Below, piece after piece: positions 44,637 to 53,307 of a DNA stretch of 64,000 nt (position 1 is the first letter of the stretch; each line of letters starts with the position of its first letter). The position numbers and the translations under genes were made by a program. The notes under the pieces are model-generated. The model did no database searches, had not been told where the DNA came from, and was given only the letters and a program-made list of their open reading frames with translations. The stretch covers positions 150,902-214,901 of the forward strand of contig NZ_SNZA01000001.1 of assembly GCF_004363305.1 (NCBI RefSeq). Reading direction: 5' to 3'. This stretch comes from Marinomonas communis (GTDB lineage Bacteria; Pseudomonadota; Gammaproteobacteria; Pseudomonadales; Marinomonadaceae).

Positions 44637-45614
44637 ATGAAGACTTTCAAAAAATCCTTACTTGCTATTTCAATCATTGGTCTAACGTCAACGGCGTTCG
44701 CCTACGAACCTTCCAAACCGACGTGTATCGCCCCAGCGAAACCGGGTGGCGGTTTTGACTTAACTTGTCGTGTGGTATCAACGGGGTTCGAGCGTGCTGA
44801 ATTGTTGCAAAAGCCAATGGCGGTAACATTTATGCCGGGTGGTGTTGGCGCAGTTGCTTACAACCACATCAACAAAGTGAATCCAGATGATGGCGATGCG
44901 TTGGTTGCTTTTAGCTCTGGCTCACTGCTTAACCTAGCGCAAGGTAAGTTTGGCAAAGGCCTAGATGAGAACGATGCCCGTTGGGTGGGCACAGCCGGTG
45001 TGGATTACGGTGCCATTATGGTCAAGTCTGATGCTCCTTGGCAGACCTTAGGTGAGTTGGTGGAAGACATGCGCAAAGACCCATCGGCTTTCGTATTGGG
45101 CGCTGGCGGTGGTGTTGGTAGCCAAGATTGGATGAAAGCAGCAATTCTGATGAAAGCCTCTTCTATTGATCCGAAGAAAATGCGCTACGTAGCCTACGAA
45201 GGTGGCGGTGAGGCGGTAGCCGCGCTGATGGGGGGACATATCAAGGTTTACCCAGGTGATATCGGTGAAATGAAAGGTCAACTGGATGCCGGCAAAGTTC
45301 GTGTGCTAGCAGTGATGTCTCCAGAACGTTTAGAAGGCGAGTTTGCCTCGATCCCAACTGCCCATGAGCAAGGCTTTGATGCGGAATGGACCATCATGCG
45401 TGGTTACTACCTAGGGCCAAAAGTGTCCGATGAAGCGTATCAATACTGGTCAAACAAGTTTGCAGAAGCCTACAAAACGGATGCATTCAAACAAATCGTG
45501 GCGGAAAAAGGGCTAATGCCATTTTACATGCACGGTGCGGCGTTAGATGAATACGTAAAAGTTCGAGTTCAGGACATGCGTGAGCTTGCTAAAGCAGCTG
45601 GTTTGATCAAGTAA
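44637..45614 (+). CDS. tctC: Tripartite tricarboxylate transporter substrate-binding protein TctC
   Basis: This 325-residue periplasmic binding protein of the Bug family has a signal peptide (KKSLLAISIIGLTSTAFA) and then APAKPGGGFDLTCRV, the standard carboxylate-contact region. The start ATG 44637 begins at the signal peptide; an upstream in-frame start would add 27 unlike residues. It delivers a carboxylic acid to TctAB. Confidence 0.9.
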   Translation: MKTFKKSLLAISIIGLTSTAFAYEPSKPTCIAPAKPGGGFDLTCRVVSTGFERAELLQKPMAVTFMPGGVGAVAYNHINKVNPDDGDALVAFSSGSLLNLAQGKFGKGLDENDARWVGTAGVDYGAIMVKSDAPWQTLGELVEDMRKDPSAFVLGAGGGVGSQDWMKAAILMKASSIDPKKMRYVAYEGGGEAVAALMGGHIKVYPGDIGEMKGQLDAGKVRVLAVMSPERLEGEFASIPTAHEQGFDAEWTIMRGYYLGPKVSDEAYQYWSNKFAEAYKTDAFKQIVAEKGLMPFYMHGAALDEYVKVRVQDMRELAKAAGLIK

Positions 45615-45625
45615 TGAGGCTTTTT

Positions 45626-46060
45626 ATGTTTGACCGCCTATTTGCTGGCGCTCTGTTAGGTTTGTCCGGGCTTATTGCCTGGACAGCTTATCACTTTGAG
45701 GTAGCGTTTCAGTATGAACCCCTTGGGCCAAAGGCCTTCCCTCTAATTTTATCTGCTGTCTTAGCAGTGTGTTCTGTTTGGTTAATCATTAAGCCGAGTG
45801 CAAACAAGTGGGCACCCACGGGTGCTGTGCTGGTCAAGTTAATCAGCGGTGTTTTGTTGATGACTGGTTACGCATTTCTGTTTGAGAAAGCCGGATTCAT
45901 TATCTCGACAGCCATTGTGGGTACGGTTTTTTGCGTGCTGTTCGGTGAGCAAACCAAACGCGCGGTGCTGTACTCAGTGACGTTAAGTGTTGTGAGCTAT
46001 TTTGTTCTGAAACATGTTTTACAGTTAAACGTACCGACCGGTATGTTATTCGGAGGTTAG
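45626..46060 (+). CDS. tctB: TctB small membrane subunit
   Basis: This 144-residue protein has four transmembrane helices (FAGALLGLSGLIAWTAY; the GPKAFPLILSA motif is typical of TctB). The start ATG 45626 is preferred, because GAGG lies seven bases upstream; an ATG 12 bases earlier overlaps the tctC stop. It is one base from tctA. Confidence 0.87.
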   Translation: MFDRLFAGALLGLSGLIAWTAYHFEVAFQYEPLGPKAFPLILSAVLAVCSVWLIIKPSANKWAPTGAVLVKLISGVLLMTGYAFLFEKAGFIISTAIVGTVFCVLFGEQTKRAVLYSVTLSVVSYFVLKHVLQLNVPTGMLFGG

Positions 46061-46061
46061 T

Positions 46062-47555
46062 ATGGAAACACTCGACTTTTTAGCGACGGGTTTTTCTGTG
46101 GCTCTCGCTCCTATGAACCTTGCCTTGGTGCTGATCGGCTGTTTTGTCGGCACACTGATTGGTTCGTTACCGGGTATCGGCCCAATTAATGGTGTGGCCA
46201 TTCTATTACCATTGGCTTATGCCATGGGCTTTCCTCCAGAATCGGCGCTAATTCTATTAGCAGGGGTCTATTACGGTGCTGAGTACGGTGGTCGTATCTC
46301 TAGTATCCTGCTTAATGTCCCAGGTGATGCAGGGGCCATTATGACTACCTTAGATGGCTATCCTTTGTCGCAAAAAGGGGAAGGTGGAAGAGCGTTGGCG
46401 CTATCTGCGGTTGCCTCCTTTATCGGAAGCATGGGCGCATTGATCCTGATCGTGCTGTTTGCGCCTTTGCTAAGCGAACTCGCACTTAAGTTTGGCCCGA
46501 GTGAATTTGTTTGGTTGATGGCGTTTGCCTTTACCTGTCTTGCTACCATGGTTGGTAGCCGCCCTTTAAAAACAACCGTTGGGGTTGTCATCGGTTTATT
46601 GTTGGCCACTGTGGGTGTGGATTCAGGCACCGGCGTGTTGCGCTTCACCATGGATATTCCGAATTTCTATGATGGTGTGGATTTCTTGGTGGTTGTCATC
46701 GGCATGTTTGCGATCAGTGAAGTGCTGATTTTGCTGGAAAACTGGCTGAAAAATGACATGAAGCTCACGCCCGTTGGCAAAAGCTTTGTCTCAATGAGCG
46801 ACTTGATTGCGGTGAAATGGGTTGTGCTTCGCTCTACTTTGATTGGTTTTGTCATCGGTGTTTTACCAGGTACTGGGGCGTCAATTGGTAGTGCGGTGGC
46901 GTACGGCACGGAAAAGCGTTTTGCTGAAGGTAACGATGATCAATTTGGAAAAGGAGATATCCGTGGTTTAGCGGCTCCTGAAGCGGCCAACAATGCATCA
47001 GCCGCAGGCTCCATGTTGCCTATGTTAACTCTGGGCATTCCTGGTAGCGGTACAACAGCGATTTTATTGGGTGCGTTGCTGATGTTTAACATCACACCTG
47101 GACCGCTTTTGTTTGAACAGCAGCCAGAAATCGCGTGGGGTCTGATAGCATCCATGTTTGTCGGCAACATCGCTTTACTGGTTATGAACTTGCCTTTGAT
47201 CGGTATGTTTGTGCGATTGCTTTCGATTAAGCAGTCTTATCTAGTGCCTATTATCGTGATGCTGACCTTTATCGGTATCTATTCGATCCACGGTGATAGC
47301 TTTGATCTGTACTTCATGGTTTTGTTAGGCGTCTTTGCATTCATCTTGCGTAAACTAGGTTTTTCTTTAGCGCCAGTGATTTTAGGTCTGGTACTGGGTG
47401 AGGTGTTAGAAGAAAACCTTCGTCGAGCTTTGTCTATCAGTGGCGGCGAATGGAGCATTCTGTTTAATGGACCGATCTCTATTTCGCTTGCGGTGGCGAC
47501 CCTAGTTGCTGCGACAGGGCCTTTTATCTACAAGGCATTAAAGCCGAAACAATAA
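46062..47555 (+). CDS. tctA: TctA large membrane subunit
   Basis: This 497-residue protein has about twelve helices and the TctA signatures GSLPGIGPINGVAILLPL and GVLPGTGASIGSAVAYG. It forms the proton- or sodium-driven channel of the secondary carboxylate importer. GGAGG precedes the ATG. It is the last gene of tctCBA. Confidence 0.92.
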   Translation: METLDFLATGFSVALAPMNLALVLIGCFVGTLIGSLPGIGPINGVAILLPLAYAMGFPPESALILLAGVYYGAEYGGRISSILLNVPGDAGAIMTTLDGYPLSQKGEGGRALALSAVASFIGSMGALILIVLFAPLLSELALKFGPSEFVWLMAFAFTCLATMVGSRPLKTTVGVVIGLLLATVGVDSGTGVLRFTMDIPNFYDGVDFLVVVIGMFAISEVLILLENWLKNDMKLTPVGKSFVSMSDLIAVKWVVLRSTLIGFVIGVLPGTGASIGSAVAYGTEKRFAEGNDDQFGKGDIRGLAAPEAANNASAAGSMLPMLTLGIPGSGTTAILLGALLMFNITPGPLLFEQQPEIAWGLIASMFVGNIALLVMNLPLIGMFVRLLSIKQSYLVPIIVMLTFIGIYSIHGDSFDLYFMVLLGVFAFILRKLGFSLAPVILGLVLGEVLEENLRRALSISGGEWSILFNGPISISLAVATLVAATGPFIYKALKPKQ

Positions 47556-47581
47556 ACTTTACGAACACAAGTTCATCATTT

Positions 47582-47617
47582 AAGCCACTGATCTAGACGG
47601 TCAGTGGCTTTTTAATT
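47582..47617. terminator. Bidirectional terminator after tctA
   Basis: A perfect 10-bp stem AAGCCACTGA/TCAGTGGCTT with nine-base loop and T-rich tail lies between tctA and the convergent XRE gene. Confidence 0.85.
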
Positions 47618-48202
47618 TGATCTCACTACAACCGCATTACGAATAAAGCGAGCAGGGGAGGTTTGTTGATTAACATAGCGATAGCGTTGATCACTCGGGT
47701 AGCTGATAGATTGGCCAGCCTGAAGGACATGGGTTTGATCGCTAAGTTCTAGATGTAAGACACCTTCGATGATGTAAAGCATTTCATAGAAGCCTTGTGG
47801 GTCTGGCTCTGCCTGGTAACAGTCGCCTGCAGCAAGTTTCCATGACCACAGTTCCACTTCATTTTGCGAGATGACTGAGCAGCCTAAATAGGCTTCACTG
47901 CCAGCTTTCGCACCTTTCCAAGTCAAAATCTGCTCTGGCTGGGTCGTGTTGTCGATAGCAGGACGAACAATTTCAGAGAACGTCACGCCAAGCACCATGG
48001 CCAGTTGGTTTAATTTTGCGAGGCTGATGTTGGCTTGACCATTTTCAATGGACGCCACCATTCTGCGGCTAACCTCAGATTGGTCGGCCAGTTGTTGCTG
48101 GGTCAATTGGCGCTCGTTACGAAGGCGCTTTACATTTTCAGCCACGAACTCCAAGACAGCAGGAGTTTCGGCAGGGTTTGAGTCGGACAAAGCAAACTCC
48201 AT
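47612..48202 (-). CDS. XRE-cupin transcriptional regulator
   Basis: This 196-residue protein has an N-terminal Cro/CI HTH (RLRNERQLTQQQLADQSEVSRR) and a C-terminal cupin (about residues 110-190) that senses a small ligand. The start ATG 48202 is preferred over 48238, because the longer form would be encoded across a palindromic operator. It is divergent from an EamA exporter gene with two matching operators between, so it probably regulates both. Confidence 0.85.
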   Translation of the reverse strand: MEFALSDSNPAETPAVLEFVAENVKRLRNERQLTQQQLADQSEVSRRMVASIENGQANISLAKLNQLAMVLGVTFSEIVRPAIDNTTQPEQILTWKGAKAGSEAYLGCSVISQNEVELWSWKLAAGDCYQAEPDPQGFYEMLYIIEGVLHLELSDQTHVLQAGQSISYPSDQRYRYVNQQTSPARFIRNAVVVRSN

Positions 48203-48213
48203 AAAAATTGCAT

Positions 48214-48229
48214 GTGCAGTATATTGCAC
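48214..48229. promoter_or_regulatory. Putative XRE-cupin operator 1
   Basis: GTGCAGTATATTGCAC is a near-perfect 16-bp palindrome. A second copy lies 39 bases away. Confidence 0.65.
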
Positions 48230-48252
48230 AATATGCAAATGAGTGTTAATTT

Positions 48253-48268
48253 GTGCACTATATTACAC
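48253..48268. promoter_or_regulatory. Putative XRE-cupin operator 2
   Basis: GTGCACTATATTACAC shares 14 of 16 bases with operator 1 and lies just before the EamA gene. Confidence 0.65.
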
Positions 48269-48290
48269 AAATCAATAAGAGTTAACAGCT

Positions 48291-49229
48291 ATGTTTCAAA
48301 ACACAGTATTGCCATGGTTGGCCCGTTGGATAGGCCCTAAAACCGCTTTGCTTATGGTGACAGTGGTCTGGGGGGGGACGTTTGTGGTGGTGAAATTTGG
48401 CCTGACTTTGAGCTCTCCCATGTTTTTTGTGGCGTGCCGGTTTCTTGTAGCCGCTTTGGCGATTGGACTGTTGTCCTATCAGTCGCTAAAACGCACCACC
48501 AAAGCCGACTTAATAGCGGCCATGGCCATTGGTTTGTCTATTACAGGTGGCTACGGCGCACAGACCGTGGGTATGCAGTACATCACCAGTAGTGAGTCGG
48601 CGTTTATTACGGCTCTATATGTTCCTTTGGTGCCATTTATCTTGTTTCTGGTGTTCAAGAAAGTCCCTCATTACATGACCTGTATCGGTGCCTTGGTCGC
48701 CTTTATGGGATTGGTAGTGTTATCTGGCGGCGGTTCCAGTTCTCAAACTATGAATTTTGGTCACATCATCACGGCGCTCAGCACCATCGCGCTGGCGATT
48801 GAGATTATTTTAATTAGTCACTTTGCACCCAACGTGAACCTTAAAAACGTCACGATCTTACAATTGTTCTTTGCAGCGGTGTTTGCCTTTATCAGCATGC
48901 CAATCGTCGGTGAAACAGAGCTTCCTGAGTTCTCTTGGGCGTTAGTGGGCATCATTGGCGGATTGAGTATGGCCAGCGCCATTATTCAGCTCACCATGAA
49001 CTGGGCACAACGCAGTGTGGATTCTTCTACTGCTGCCATTATTTATGCGGGCGAACCGGTTTGGGCTGGCATCATTGGACGTATAGCGGGAGAGCGACTA
49101 CCTGCGATGGCATTACTAGGCGGTGTATTGGTAGTGATTGGACTATTGCTTAGCGAGCTTCGACCAAAGCGTAAAAAAGCCTTGATCGAAACCCCAGCAG
49201 AGCAAGTCAACGACGCATTAGAAAAATAG
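48291..49229 (+). CDS. EamA-family transporter
   Basis: This 312-residue protein has ten transmembrane helices and the DMT core (LLMVTVVWGGTFVVVKFGL; AIIYAGEPVWAGIIGRIAGERL). It exports or imports a metabolite recognised by the XRE-cupin regulator. Its last 12 bases overlap the convergent rcnA-like gene. Confidence 0.87.
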   Translation: MFQNTVLPWLARWIGPKTALLMVTVVWGGTFVVVKFGLTLSSPMFFVACRFLVAALAIGLLSYQSLKRTTKADLIAAMAIGLSITGGYGAQTVGMQYITSSESAFITALYVPLVPFILFLVFKKVPHYMTCIGALVAFMGLVVLSGGGSSSQTMNFGHIITALSTIALAIEIILISHFAPNVNLKNVTILQLFFAAVFAFISMPIVGETELPEFSWALVGIIGGLSMASAIIQLTMNWAQRSVDSSTAAIIYAGEPVWAGIIGRIAGERLPAMALLGGVLVVIGLLLSELRPKRKKALIETPAEQVNDALEK

Positions 49230-50012
49230 TACGCTGGCACCGTGCCAACACATGTAAACGCCGACAACACAGATCAGTGCGCCTGATAGATAGGGCGCGC
49301 GGGTCGCAATGCGATTAAGCCCTGACCAGCGTTGTTGGGCTTTACGAGCGCCAATCGCCGCAATGACTCCGACCGATACTAATGTCAGAGCCAGTCCTAT
49401 GCTGAAAGACAAAACCATGGTTGAACCAAGGGCAACTTCTTTCAATTGAAGACAGATCAAAAGCACTGTTACTGCGGCAGGGCATGGAATAAGCCCACCC
49501 GTCAGGCCGAAAATAAGAATCTGCAGGTTAGTCGCAGGTTTGTTTTCAAAACGCTGTTTGATTTCCATTGCATGGGCACGCTCATGGTCATCAAAGTAGA
49601 TTTCCTCTGGCACATGACTATGATCGTGGTGGTCATGGTCATGGTCATGGTCATGTGAATGATGGTGATGATGTGCTTGGCTGCGCTGAGTTCGCCAAAT
49701 CATCCAGCTACCCATGATCAAAACAATCCCTCCTGAGAGCAACTGAATCCATGGTTCAACATGGGTGGCGGTGAGTTGATTACTGACATATAAACCGCCT
49801 AAAGCAATCAACCAAACCACCAATGTATGTGAAATCGTCGCCGCCAATCCGAGCATAATGGCTTGTTTGACGGTGCCGTGAATCGCCACAATAAATGCCG
49901 CCATCATAGTTTTTGAGTGACCAGGCTCTAAGCCATGCAAAGCCCCCAACAGGATCGCGCTAGGGATATAGAGCCATGCATTGCCATTTTGTAGAAGTGA
50001 AACAAAGTCCAT
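49218..50012 (-). CDS. rcnA: Nickel/cobalt efflux protein RcnA
   Basis: This 264-residue membrane protein has about six helices and the RcnA/NicO motif LHGLEPGHSKTMMAAF. The cytoplasmic loop is dense in His and Asp (AHHHHHSHDHDHDHDHHDHS). It pumps Ni2+ and Co2+ out of the cell. The divergent rcnR and paired G-tract operators confirm the call. The repeated CAT/GAC codons produce a local tandem repeat at 49618-49670. Confidence 0.92.
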   Translation of the reverse strand: MDFVSLLQNGNAWLYIPSAILLGALHGLEPGHSKTMMAAFIVAIHGTVKQAIMLGLAATISHTLVVWLIALGGLYVSNQLTATHVEPWIQLLSGGIVLIMGSWMIWRTQRSQAHHHHHSHDHDHDHDHHDHSHVPEEIYFDDHERAHAMEIKQRFENKPATNLQILIFGLTGGLIPCPAAVTVLLICLQLKEVALGSTMVLSFSIGLALTLVSVGVIAAIGARKAQQRWSGLNRIATRAPYLSGALICVVGVYMCWHGASVLFF

Positions 50013-50045
50013 AGAAAAGTCTTTTAAAGTAAATGTTGAGAAAAC

Positions 50046-50084
50046 TATACCCCCCCTTAGTATAAAATACTATGGGGGAGTATA
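50046..50084. promoter_or_regulatory. Paired RcnR operators
   Basis: TATACCCCCCCTTAGTATA (50046-50064) and TACTATGGGGGAGTATA (50068-50084) are inverted copies of the TACT-G-tract-AGTA element bound by RcnR, between rcnA and rcnR. Confidence 0.8.
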
Positions 50085-50143
50085 ATTATCCTGCTATCTT
50101 TGCCAGTACAATAGGCACTGTTCATTCATCAATAGGTTTGGCT

Positions 50144-50416
50144 ATGTCGCATACGATAAAAGACAAAAAGAAGTTGCTTGCACGTGTTAGTAAGATCCAA
50201 GGCCAAATGAATGGTTTGAAAAAAATGCTAGAGGAAGACGGCGAATGTGAAGCCGTATTACAACAAGTGGCCGCAGTAAAAGGTGCGGTGAATGGCGTGA
50301 TGCGTGAGCTGATCAAAGGGCATTTGGTGGAACACATCGCTGAGCAAGAAGACGCTCAAAAACGCGAACAGGATATGCAAGTCATCCTAAAAGTATTGGA
50401 TTCTTACATTAAGTAA
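50144..50416 (+). CDS. rcnR: Nickel/cobalt-responsive repressor RcnR
   Basis: This 90-residue protein is nearly collinear with E. coli RcnR ([21 protein letters not shown] ends in LKVLDSYIK like the E. coli protein). The metal ligands are visible: N-terminal Ser-His, Cys in GECEAVLQQ and His in IKGHLVEHI. The start ATG 50144 gives the exact family length. It represses the divergent rcnA until Ni or Co binds. Confidence 0.95.
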   Translation: MSHTIKDKKKLLARVSKIQGQMNGLKKMLEEDGECEAVLQQVAAVKGAVNGVMRELIKGHLVEHIAEQEDAQKREQDMQVILKVLDSYIK

Positions 50417-50421
50417 TGATG

Positions 50422-50457
50422 TAACGCCCCTTAACCAATCAAAGCTAAGAGGCGTTA
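50422..50457. terminator. Hairpin between rcnR and bdhA
   Basis: TAACGCC-C-CTTA pairs with TAAG-A-GGCGTTA around a 12-base loop, between convergent genes. No long T tract. Confidence 0.5.
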
Positions 50458-50468
50458 GTTATGGGTTA

Positions 50469-51242
50469 TTATTGGCAGGTATAGCCGCCATCAATCACAA
50501 CGGCTTGACCAGTGATGCCTTTCGCGGAGGCGCTGGTCAAATACAAGCAGTAGTCCGAGATCTCTTCCACCTCCAGTAATCGTTTTTGCGGTACCAAAGG
50601 CCAGATGACCTCTTCTAAAACTTCCTCTAGAGCGACACCGCGGGTACTGGCTAAGTCTTTAAGCTGATTACGAACCAAAGGAGTGTCAACGTACCCTGGA
50701 CAAAGAGCATTGACGGTCACACCATAAGGGGCTGCTTCTAAAGCCGCAACTTTAGTCAAACCAATGACCCCATGTTTTGCCGAGTTGTAGCCCGCTTTTC
50801 CAGCGAAACCGATTAGACCGTTGATTGACGCCATATTGATAATACGGCCAAAGCCTTGTTCCTTCATTAATGGCATCAGTTTCTTAATGGCCACGAAAGG
50901 GGCAATTAGCATGATATCGATTAACTGGCGATAACGCTCAGTAGGGAACTCTTCGATCGGTGCCACATGTTGAATACCTGCGTTATTGATCAAAATATCT
51001 ACTTTGCCAAAATGCTCAATTGCTCGATCCATCGCATTTTCAAAATGCACTTCATCCGTGACATCACTCTGCAATAAACAAAGCTGTGTGGAGAAACGGG
51101 TCAGGTCTTTAGCGACTTGATCCAAAGCAGTTTGGTTAAAGTCGATAATGGCAACATTGGCGCCTTGTTTAAGAAACGCTAGTGCGATTTCAAGGCCAAT
51201 TCCGCTGGCTGCGCCAGTAATTAAAACGGTTTTATGTTTCAT
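50469..51242 (-). CDS. bdhA: 3-hydroxybutyrate dehydrogenase
   Basis: This 257-residue short-chain dehydrogenase has cofactor motif TGAASGIGLEIA, catalytic Ser in INMASINGL and YxxxK in YNSAKHG. The family-specific NNAGIQHVAPIEEFP with GKAGYNSAKHGVIGLTKVAALE marks bacterial D-3-hydroxybutyrate dehydrogenases. It oxidises (R)-3-hydroxybutyrate to acetoacetate. It is the last gene of the TRAP operon, 15 bases after dctM. Product acetoacetate would feed the CoA-transferase at 57101. Confidence 0.9.
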   Translation of the reverse strand: MKHKTVLITGAASGIGLEIALAFLKQGANVAIIDFNQTALDQVAKDLTRFSTQLCLLQSDVTDEVHFENAMDRAIEHFGKVDILINNAGIQHVAPIEEFPTERYRQLIDIMLIAPFVAIKKLMPLMKEQGFGRIINMASINGLIGFAGKAGYNSAKHGVIGLTKVAALEAAPYGVTVNALCPGYVDTPLVRNQLKDLASTRGVALEEVLEEVIWPLVPQKRLLEVEEISDYCLYLTSASAKGITGQAVVIDGGYTCQ

Positions 51243-51257
51243 AACGATTCTCTTAAA

Positions 51258-52622
51258 TTAATTCCCATACATCGATTGAGGCAGCCACAGCACAATATCA
51301 GGGAAGTAAAACACCAAACTGACCGCTAAAAGCTGAATTAAAATAAATGGGATGACGCCTTTATAAATATCAAGGGTGGTGACATTTGGCGGTGCGACAC
51401 CTTTCAGATAAAACAGTGAGAAACCGACCGGAGGCGTTAAGAAAGAGGTCTGTAGTGCCAGCGCAAACAAAATCACAAACCAGACCAAGTCAAAGCCCAA
51501 CTCGACCACAACAGGGCCTACTAATGGCAGTAAAATTAAACTGATTTCTAACCAATCTAAGAAGAAGCCTGCCACGAACGTGATTAGCAAAATCACGATC
51601 ACAATCCCCGCCGCTGACAACGGGATACTTTGTAGCATTTCACTGATGAACTCATCACCACCAAGGGTACGTAGCACCACAGCAAAGGCGGTTGCCCCTA
51701 GGAAGATACCGAATACAAACGCCGTAGTGACTGTGGTTCGACGACAAACATCGGCCAACATTTCAAACGAAAAACGCTTATTCACGATCGCGAGAAGAGT
51801 GGCCCCCAAAGCACCAACGCCTGCCGCTTCGGTAGGAGAGACAATGCCAAGGAAAATGGAGCCAAGCACCGCTAAGATCAAACCTAAAGGTGGTAATACC
51901 GCAAGCAAGGTTTCTTTAATAAGCCCCCAAGTAACAGGCGGTAAATCCGTGGGTAACTCACAAGATTTAGGGTTCAGAAATGCGCTAGAAATGACGTAAG
52001 CAATGTACAAAAAGCCCAGCATCAATCCTGGCATCAAGGCTCCCATAAAGAGGTTGCCAACGGAAAGCGACAGTTGATCCGCCATAATAATCAACATAAT
52101 ACTAGGGGGGATCAAAATCCCCAGCGTGCCGGAAGAGGCGACAATGCCACTGGCAAAGGATTTAGAATAGTTCTGTTGCAGCATGACAGGCATAGACAGC
52201 ATCGCAAGCAGCACCACGGATGCACCTACGATGCCAGTGGAAGCGGCGAAAAGAATGCCAATCAAGATAACGGAAACGCCTAAACCACCACGAAAACGGC
52301 CAAACAGTCGAACAAAGTTGACCATTAACTTTTCGGCAACACCGGAGCGTTCCAGCATCAGTCCCATAAAGATAAACATGGGGAGTGCCACCAGTACCCA
52401 ATTACTCATTTGTGCGTAGATACGTTGAACAAAGGTGCCGTATATACGCCAATTGGTCATGTAGTAAGTGTCCCAATCAAGGTATTCGTAGCCAATAATG
52501 CCTACACAACTAAAGACCACGGCTAACCCAGCCAAAATCCAGGCAACAGGAAAACCGGTGAAGATTAGGGCAATGAAGCTTCCTAGCATTGCCATAACAA
52601 GAATTTCATACGTTTCAAACAT
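51258..52622 (-). CDS. dctM: TRAP transporter large permease DctM
   Basis: This 454-residue permease has about twelve helices and TRAP-M signatures (LGILIPPSIMLIIMADQ; LTPPVGFSLFYLKGVAP). It belongs to the larger-M, mannitol/chloroaromatic-type group. It imports an organic acid with Na+; 3-hydroxybutyrate is the likely cargo from context. It lies nine bases after dctQ. Confidence 0.9.
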   Translation of the reverse strand: MFETYEILVMAMLGSFIALIFTGFPVAWILAGLAVVFSCVGIIGYEYLDWDTYYMTNWRIYGTFVQRIYAQMSNWVLVALPMFIFMGLMLERSGVAEKLMVNFVRLFGRFRGGLGVSVILIGILFAASTGIVGASVVLLAMLSMPVMLQQNYSKSFASGIVASSGTLGILIPPSIMLIIMADQLSLSVGNLFMGALMPGLMLGFLYIAYVISSAFLNPKSCELPTDLPPVTWGLIKETLLAVLPPLGLILAVLGSIFLGIVSPTEAAGVGALGATLLAIVNKRFSFEMLADVCRRTTVTTAFVFGIFLGATAFAVVLRTLGGDEFISEMLQSIPLSAAGIVIVILLITFVAGFFLDWLEISLILLPLVGPVVVELGFDLVWFVILFALALQTSFLTPPVGFSLFYLKGVAPPNVTTLDIYKGVIPFILIQLLAVSLVFYFPDIVLWLPQSMYGN

Positions 52623-52631
52623 GTTTGGCTC

Positions 52632-53225
52632 CTACGCAGACGTTCGTGAGTGAGATTGACGTAGGAAGGCAAGACAGCGCAGCCAACGAGAAAATGCCGC
52701 TAATGCCAGCAGTACAAATGCCACGACAATGGTCGATTTGATCAACCAACGCATGGGTAATCCGCCGGGGGCAGAGGACACTTCATTTAGTTGATACGCC
52801 CGAGAAATAAAAGGGATGGCGTAATCAATGACGATAAAGCAAAACGGGAATAGCAGCAGAGTTAAGCCAATCAGCTCGATGATGGCCCGTGTGCGTAACT
52901 GACTGTGCTCAACTAAGGCATCGACACGCACATGACCGTCGTGGATTAAGCAATAAGAAAGGCCAATCATGAATCCCACAGCGTAAAGGTGCCATTGCAA
53001 TTCTTCTAATGCGATGAAATTGACGCTGAAAAAATAGCGCATCAGAGCGTTAGCCACGATTAACAACATTAATAGAATCCAAACAAACGAAATATTACGT
53101 CCAATGGTTTCGATAACCTGTTCAATGCGTCGGCTTAATGTTGTGTGTGGTAGGGCAGACCAAGTAGTGTCTGATAATTTTGCTTCGATCTCTTCCAGAT
53201 CAAGGCGGTTATCATGATTCGACAT
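52632..53225 (-). CDS. dctQ: TRAP transporter small permease DctQ
   Basis: This 197-residue protein has four transmembrane helices. FIALEELQWHLYAVGFMIGLSYCLIHDGHVRVD holds the conserved EEL-W and GHVRVD features of DctQ. The N-terminal soluble stretch of about 35 residues is longer than usual. It partners DctM. Confidence 0.87.
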   Translation of the reverse strand: MSNHDNRLDLEEIEAKLSDTTWSALPHTTLSRRIEQVIETIGRNISFVWILLMLLIVANALMRYFFSVNFIALEELQWHLYAVGFMIGLSYCLIHDGHVRVDALVEHSQLRTRAIIELIGLTLLLFPFCFIVIDYAIPFISRAYQLNEVSSAPGGLPMRWLIKSTIVVAFVLLALAAFSRWLRCLAFLRQSHSRTSA

Positions 53226-53256
53226 ACTAGAATTCCAAATCAGAAATGAGCGAACA

Positions 53257-53276
53257 AGGCCAGCGTAGGCTGGCCT
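53257..53276 (-). other. Intercistronic hairpin dctP-dctQ
   Basis: A perfect 8-bp stem AGGCCAGC/GCTGGCCT with four-base loop follows dctP and precedes dctQ. It probably stabilises or partly terminates the dctP message, giving excess binding protein. Confidence 0.55.
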
Positions 53277-53307
53277 CTTACAACGACGTTACACAGTGTT
53301 GTGTGGC

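Noticed and set aside
49618..49670. Tandem GGTCAT-like repeat as a microsatellite or CRISPR-like array
   Set aside because: It encodes the His/Asp-rich metal loop of RcnA in frame.
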